Assembly: GCA_964424355.1 (NCBI GenBank)
Contig: CAYRIO010000011.1
Span: forward strand, 16,645-80,644
Length of the DNA stretch: 64,000 nt
Origin: CAZEHS01 sp964424355
GTDB taxonomy: Bacteria; Bacillota; Clostridia; Peptostreptococcales; Acidaminobacteraceae
Reading direction: 5' to 3'
The position numbers and the translations under genes were made by a program. The notes under the pieces were generated by a model. It worked only from the letters and a program-made list of their open reading frames with translations. It did no database searches and was not told where the DNA came from. The number at the start of each line of letters is the position of its first letter. Positions within the stretch are counted from its first letter, which is position 1. Shown piece after piece: positions 61,201 through 64,000 of this stretch.

Positions 61201-63770
61201 CGGGCCCTTCGGCTGATGTCGCGGTAGTGTTCCACGTCCTCAGGCGCCACAGAGCGGGAGGTGGTTCCCAGGGCCTCCATCATGTCCTCTGTGCCAATGG
61301 GTCTCTCAATTCCCCGGATAAAATCCTCCGCTGCCAGGATGGCAGCCCGGTTTACCAGATAGTCGATCTCGGCGCCGGTATAGCCCGCCGTCAGGACGGC
61401 TGCAGCCGCCGCATCCACAGTGTGGGGACGTCCCGCCAGGGACATTTCAAGCAGAGCCTTCCGGGCAGCCTCATCCGGCAGGCCGATATAAATCAGCTTA
61501 TCGAACCGGCCGGGCCGCAGGAGCGCTTCGTCAATGACCCCGATCCGGTTGGTTGCTCCCAGGATGAACACCTGCTTCAGCTCCTCCACCGCATCCAGCT
61601 CAGTCAACAGCTGCTCCACGATTTTGGTGTCCCCGGATCCCCGTTTTTCCGCGAAGGCATCCAGCTCGTCGAAGAACAGGATGGCCGGGCGGTTCTCCTT
61701 GGCCTTCCTGAACAGGTCCTGAACATTGCTTTCTGTCTGCCCGGTGTAGGCCCGCAGAACCTCAGAGCACTTCACCGGAATGAAGGTGACACCGCATTCG
61801 TCCGCCAGAGCCTTTACCAGCAGGGTCTTGCCACAGCCGGGAGGGCCGAACAGCAGGGCTCCCTTGGACTGGCGGATGCGGTAGTGATCGTAGACATCGG
61901 CATTCTTCAAGGGGAACTCAATATACCGCTGCAGCTCGTGCTTGGCTTCATCCATACCTGCCACATGGTTCCAGCGGAGCCGCCGGGCAGACCCCCCCCC
62001 ATCGTCTCCGCCCGAGAACTTCCGCCTGCCGAAACGGGCAGCGAAAGCGTTGTAGGTCTCCAGCATCTGATAGGTCATCGTAGCCTTGTTATGCTTGATC
62101 AGGTTCAGCAGGTCATGGTTGGATACCGCCGTGTAATTGCTGGCCCGGTAGGCCTCTGTGATGACGGCACAGATATCCGCAGGGGTATAACGCTCCGAGG
62201 TATGGGCCAGAAGGTTCAGGTCGATAGAGTCCGTCACGGGCTTATCCTTGAGGTAAAGCTGGAAGATTTTCTTTCGGGCCTCCTCGTCAGGATGCGGGAT
62301 GTAGATGATCTTATCGAACCGCCCCGGCCGGATCACGGCGGGATCGATCTTATTGGGATAATTGGTGGCCCCGATCACCAGGACGTCCTTCAGCTTTTCA
62401 AAGCCGTCCATCTCCGCCAGGAAAGTGGTGACCACCATCTGGGTGTAGTTATTCACCTCGCTGTCCCGTGCTGACAGGAAGGCTTCTATTTCATCGAAAA
62501 AGATGATGCAGGGGGTCTGGTTCCGGGCCTGGGCAAAGATGCCCTTCAGCTGGGATTCACTCTCCCCCACCCATTTGGACATGAAATCCGTGCACTTCAC
62601 GGTGATGAAATGCATATGGGCCTCAGCTGCCATCACCTGGGCGAACAGGGTCTTGCCGACCCCGGTAGGGCCGTAGAGCAGAATCCCCTTCACAATGGAA
62701 AGGTTCATCTCCTCGATGCGGCGATAGGTGGTTTCATCCGTGTAGGGAAAGATCGCCTCTTTGATCTCATCCTTCACATCCTCATACCCGGCGATGCTGT
62801 CCCAGGAAAAGCCGCCGGTCCGCTTATTCAGCTCACTGAACGTAGCCAGCTTGACGAGACTGCCGGTAACCGCCGAGGTGAAGAATACCGGGGTGAAGGA
62901 CAGGGCCAGGGTCAGCAGGGCCTGGGGCACCGCATAGCGCCCGGCGCACAGATATCCCAGGGCGATGGTCAGCACGAGGCTCAGACCTGCCCCGGCCGCC
63001 ATCCCCGTCAGCTCCTGCCGCTTACGGTCCGCCCCATCCTTCTCATCAAAGCTCATATGCCCTGCCAGGGTGGTGATCACCTTCAAGGCAGCAATGAACG
63101 TCAGCAGGAAGAACAGATTGTTTCCCAGATAGTCGACGATGCCGCCGGCCTTGTAGGTATACATGGTATTGAACTGATGGGCCAGGGAGCCTGAAAAATC
63201 CGCAACGGCATGGCTGAAGGGCCCTTGAACGGATAGATCCGACCGCAGCCAGGGGTAATGCCCCATGAAGGTGGCCAGGAAAGCGGTCTGCATGATGGCC
63301 ACAAAGGAAGTGGAGGCCCAGTCCTCTTTTACCAGGACCATGGCCAGAAAGGCAGGGGCGTACAGGGCATCCACCTGGACACACAGGGGCGTGATCAGCG
63401 TGATGAACAGCCATTCATCATGGCGTCCCCGGGTGTCTACAATCAGCAGGACCAGTCCCAGCACCAGCTCCATGAATCCCAGATCCATCCGGAGGATGAA
63501 GGCATACCCTGCAAAAATACACAGCGCCATGGCGAGGGCCAGCTTCGGAACCACTCGGGACACCGTGGCGATGGCAAAAGCAATCATCAACAAAATGGGA
63601 ATGCTGGGAAAGGCACTGTAGAATAGGGCTGTCGCCGCTAAAAAATTCAGCGCGAAAAAGAGCGCTTGTTTCGCCTTCTTGCTGCCGTAAAGTTCTACTA
63701 CCGTATCGCCGTAGCGGTTCTTCAGCTTCTGATACCAATACTTAAAGACCGAAATCCGTTCAACTTCCAT
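61197..63770 (-). CDS. Polytopic membrane protein with two CDC48/FtsH-like AAA+ domains
   Basis: 857 residues from the ATG at 63770, which follows GGAGG by 5 nt; an upstream in-frame start at 63809 is less likely. The first about 305 residues hold roughly eight to ten membrane helices. AAA1 has Walker A GPTGVGKT (367-374), pore-like KWVG, Walker B FFDEIEAF (424-431) and Arg-finger VIRPGRFD. AAA2 has GPPGCGKT (642-649), AYTG, FFDELDAF and LLRPGRFD. No protease motif (HExxH) is present, so it is not FtsH. It probably extracts or unfolds membrane substrates. First gene of a three-gene operon. Confidence 0.85.
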   Translation of the reverse strand: MEVERISVFKYWYQKLKNRYGDTVVELYGSKKAKQALFFALNFLAATALFYSAFPSIPILLMIAFAIATVSRVVPKLALAMALCIFAGYAFILRMDLGFMELVLGLVLLIVDTRGRHDEWLFITLITPLCVQVDALYAPAFLAMVLVKEDWASTSFVAIMQTAFLATFMGHYPWLRSDLSVQGPFSHAVADFSGSLAHQFNTMYTYKAGGIVDYLGNNLFFLLTFIAALKVITTLAGHMSFDEKDGADRKRQELTGMAAGAGLSLVLTIALGYLCAGRYAVPQALLTLALSFTPVFFTSAVTGSLVKLATFSELNKRTGGFSWDSIAGYEDVKDEIKEAIFPYTDETTYRRIEEMNLSIVKGILLYGPTGVGKTLFAQVMAAEAHMHFITVKCTDFMSKWVGESESQLKGIFAQARNQTPCIIFFDEIEAFLSARDSEVNNYTQMVVTTFLAEMDGFEKLKDVLVIGATNYPNKIDPAVIRPGRFDKIIYIPHPDEEARKKIFQLYLKDKPVTDSIDLNLLAHTSERYTPADICAVITEAYRASNYTAVSNHDLLNLIKHNKATMTYQMLETYNAFAARFGRRKFSGGDDGGGSARRLRWNHVAGMDEAKHELQRYIEFPLKNADVYDHYRIRQSKGALLFGPPGCGKTLLVKALADECGVTFIPVKCSEVLRAYTGQTESNVQDLFRKAKENRPAILFFDELDAFAEKRGSGDTKIVEQLLTELDAVEELKQVFILGATNRIGVIDEALLRPGRFDKLIYIGLPDEAARKALLEMSLAGRPHTVDAAAAAVLTAGYTGAEIDYLVNRAAILAAEDFIRGIERPIGTEDMMEALGTTSRSVAPEDVEHYRDISRRAR

Positions 63771-63918
63771 AGTTTCCTCCGCTGCTGCGGTATTTTCTGC
63801 TCTTTGCAATATATCATATCAAAATGCCCTCTATATTAGAGCAGAATAATCAAAAAAACCCGCCATGTATCGCTCCGCCATTTCGCGTTGCTTACATAAC
63901 AGGCTTCATTTAAGGTTT

Positions 63919-63994
63919 TGGTGCCCAAGGGCGGAATCGAACCACCGACACGTGGATTTTCAGTCCACTGCTCTACCGACTGAGCTACTTGGGC
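63919..63994 (-). tRNA. tRNA-Phe (GAA)
   Basis: 76 nt on the minus strand with encoded CCA. Acceptor GCCCAAG/CTTGGGC, discriminator A, D-arm GCTC...GAGC, anticodon stem GTGGA/TCCAC with loop CTGAAAA (anticodon GAA), and T-arm GTCGGTTCGATTCC fit the tRNA model. Confidence 0.95.
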
Positions 63995-64000
63995 ATATAG

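Noticed and set aside
1..64000. Insertion sequences, prophage, CRISPR arrays or restriction/defence islands
   Set aside because: No transposase, integrase, phage structural, Cas or restriction-modification gene was recognised; the SWIM-SNF2 helicase stands alone without defence partners.

Overview
The window is about 64 kb of chromosome from an anaerobic Bacillota, most likely a Clostridia member of moderate GC. The grounds are strong GGAGG ribosome sites throughout, Rho-independent terminators, LPXTG surface proteins with a class D sortase, a flavodiiron/Ric pair, a GEMM-I c-di-GMP riboswitch and Ni-pincer cofactor (lar) genes. No plasmid or phage genes, insertion sequences or CRISPR arrays were found. 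The species cannot be named from the sequence.

Layout. 1-5.7 kb: end of mutY, a HAD phosphatase plus M15 peptidase operon, and a TetR-controlled ABC exporter operon with a promoter between two matching operators. 5.7-12.9 kb: two large repeat-rich LPXTG surface proteins and a class D sortase; one adhesin follows a c-di-GMP riboswitch and terminator, the other a promoter with a Fur-like box over its start point. 13-22.3 kb: thrC with a PGM-like proposed homoserine kinase, AzlCD with a divergent XRE-cupin regulator, Pit phosphate transport with its DUF47 partner, and a Zn/Mn ABC importer. 22.3-29.5 kb: a Cache-GGDEF cyclase; a response regulator-kinase-CitG operon divergent from two Ser/Thr-rich proteins whose promoter carries two TTTGCCGCAA direct repeats at 11-bp pitch; a HAD phosphatase. 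29.5-37.9 kb: SWIM-SNF2 helicase, MFS transporter, GNAT, Tag glycosylase, and a CHASE4-GGDEF-HD-GYP protein.

37.9-43.7 kb: a structured, terminator-bearing leader precedes cbiMN-cbiQ-cbiO-larE-larB-larC, apparently one operon coupling Ni/Co uptake to nickel-pincer cofactor synthesis. 43.9-53 kb: DUF3810 peptidase-like protein, a SemiSWEET-like membrane protein, an isochorismatase-fold hydrolase, an envelope-stress set (response regulator, kinase, Hsp20, HtrA), a lipoprotein and a TrmB regulator. 52.9-53.5 kb is an AT-rich gap that holds a complete small transcription unit for a 25-residue peptide, with a row of operator-like palindromes upstream. 53.6-57.1 kb: PhnA-like protein, flavodiiron protein and Ric divergent from an Fnr-like regulator, with a TGTGA-N6-TCACA site centred at -41.5 of the inferred ric promoter. 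57.3-60.2 kb: GGDEF protein, GNAT, DUF2000 and AraC genes. 60.2-63.8 kb: an operon for a polytopic membrane double-AAA ATPase, a lipoprotein and a small twice-frameshifted exported protein. A tRNA-Phe closes the window.

Two themes recur. First, c-di-GMP: three GGDEF proteins, one HD-GYP domain and a riboswitch-controlled adhesin next to its sortase. Second, metal, redox and envelope homeostasis: Zn/Mn and Ni/Co importers, a Fur-like box, NO/O2 defence and HtrA/Hsp20. The least explained loci are the membrane AAA operon, the small-peptide locus, the two-component-linked Ser/Thr-rich proteins and the cbiM leader.
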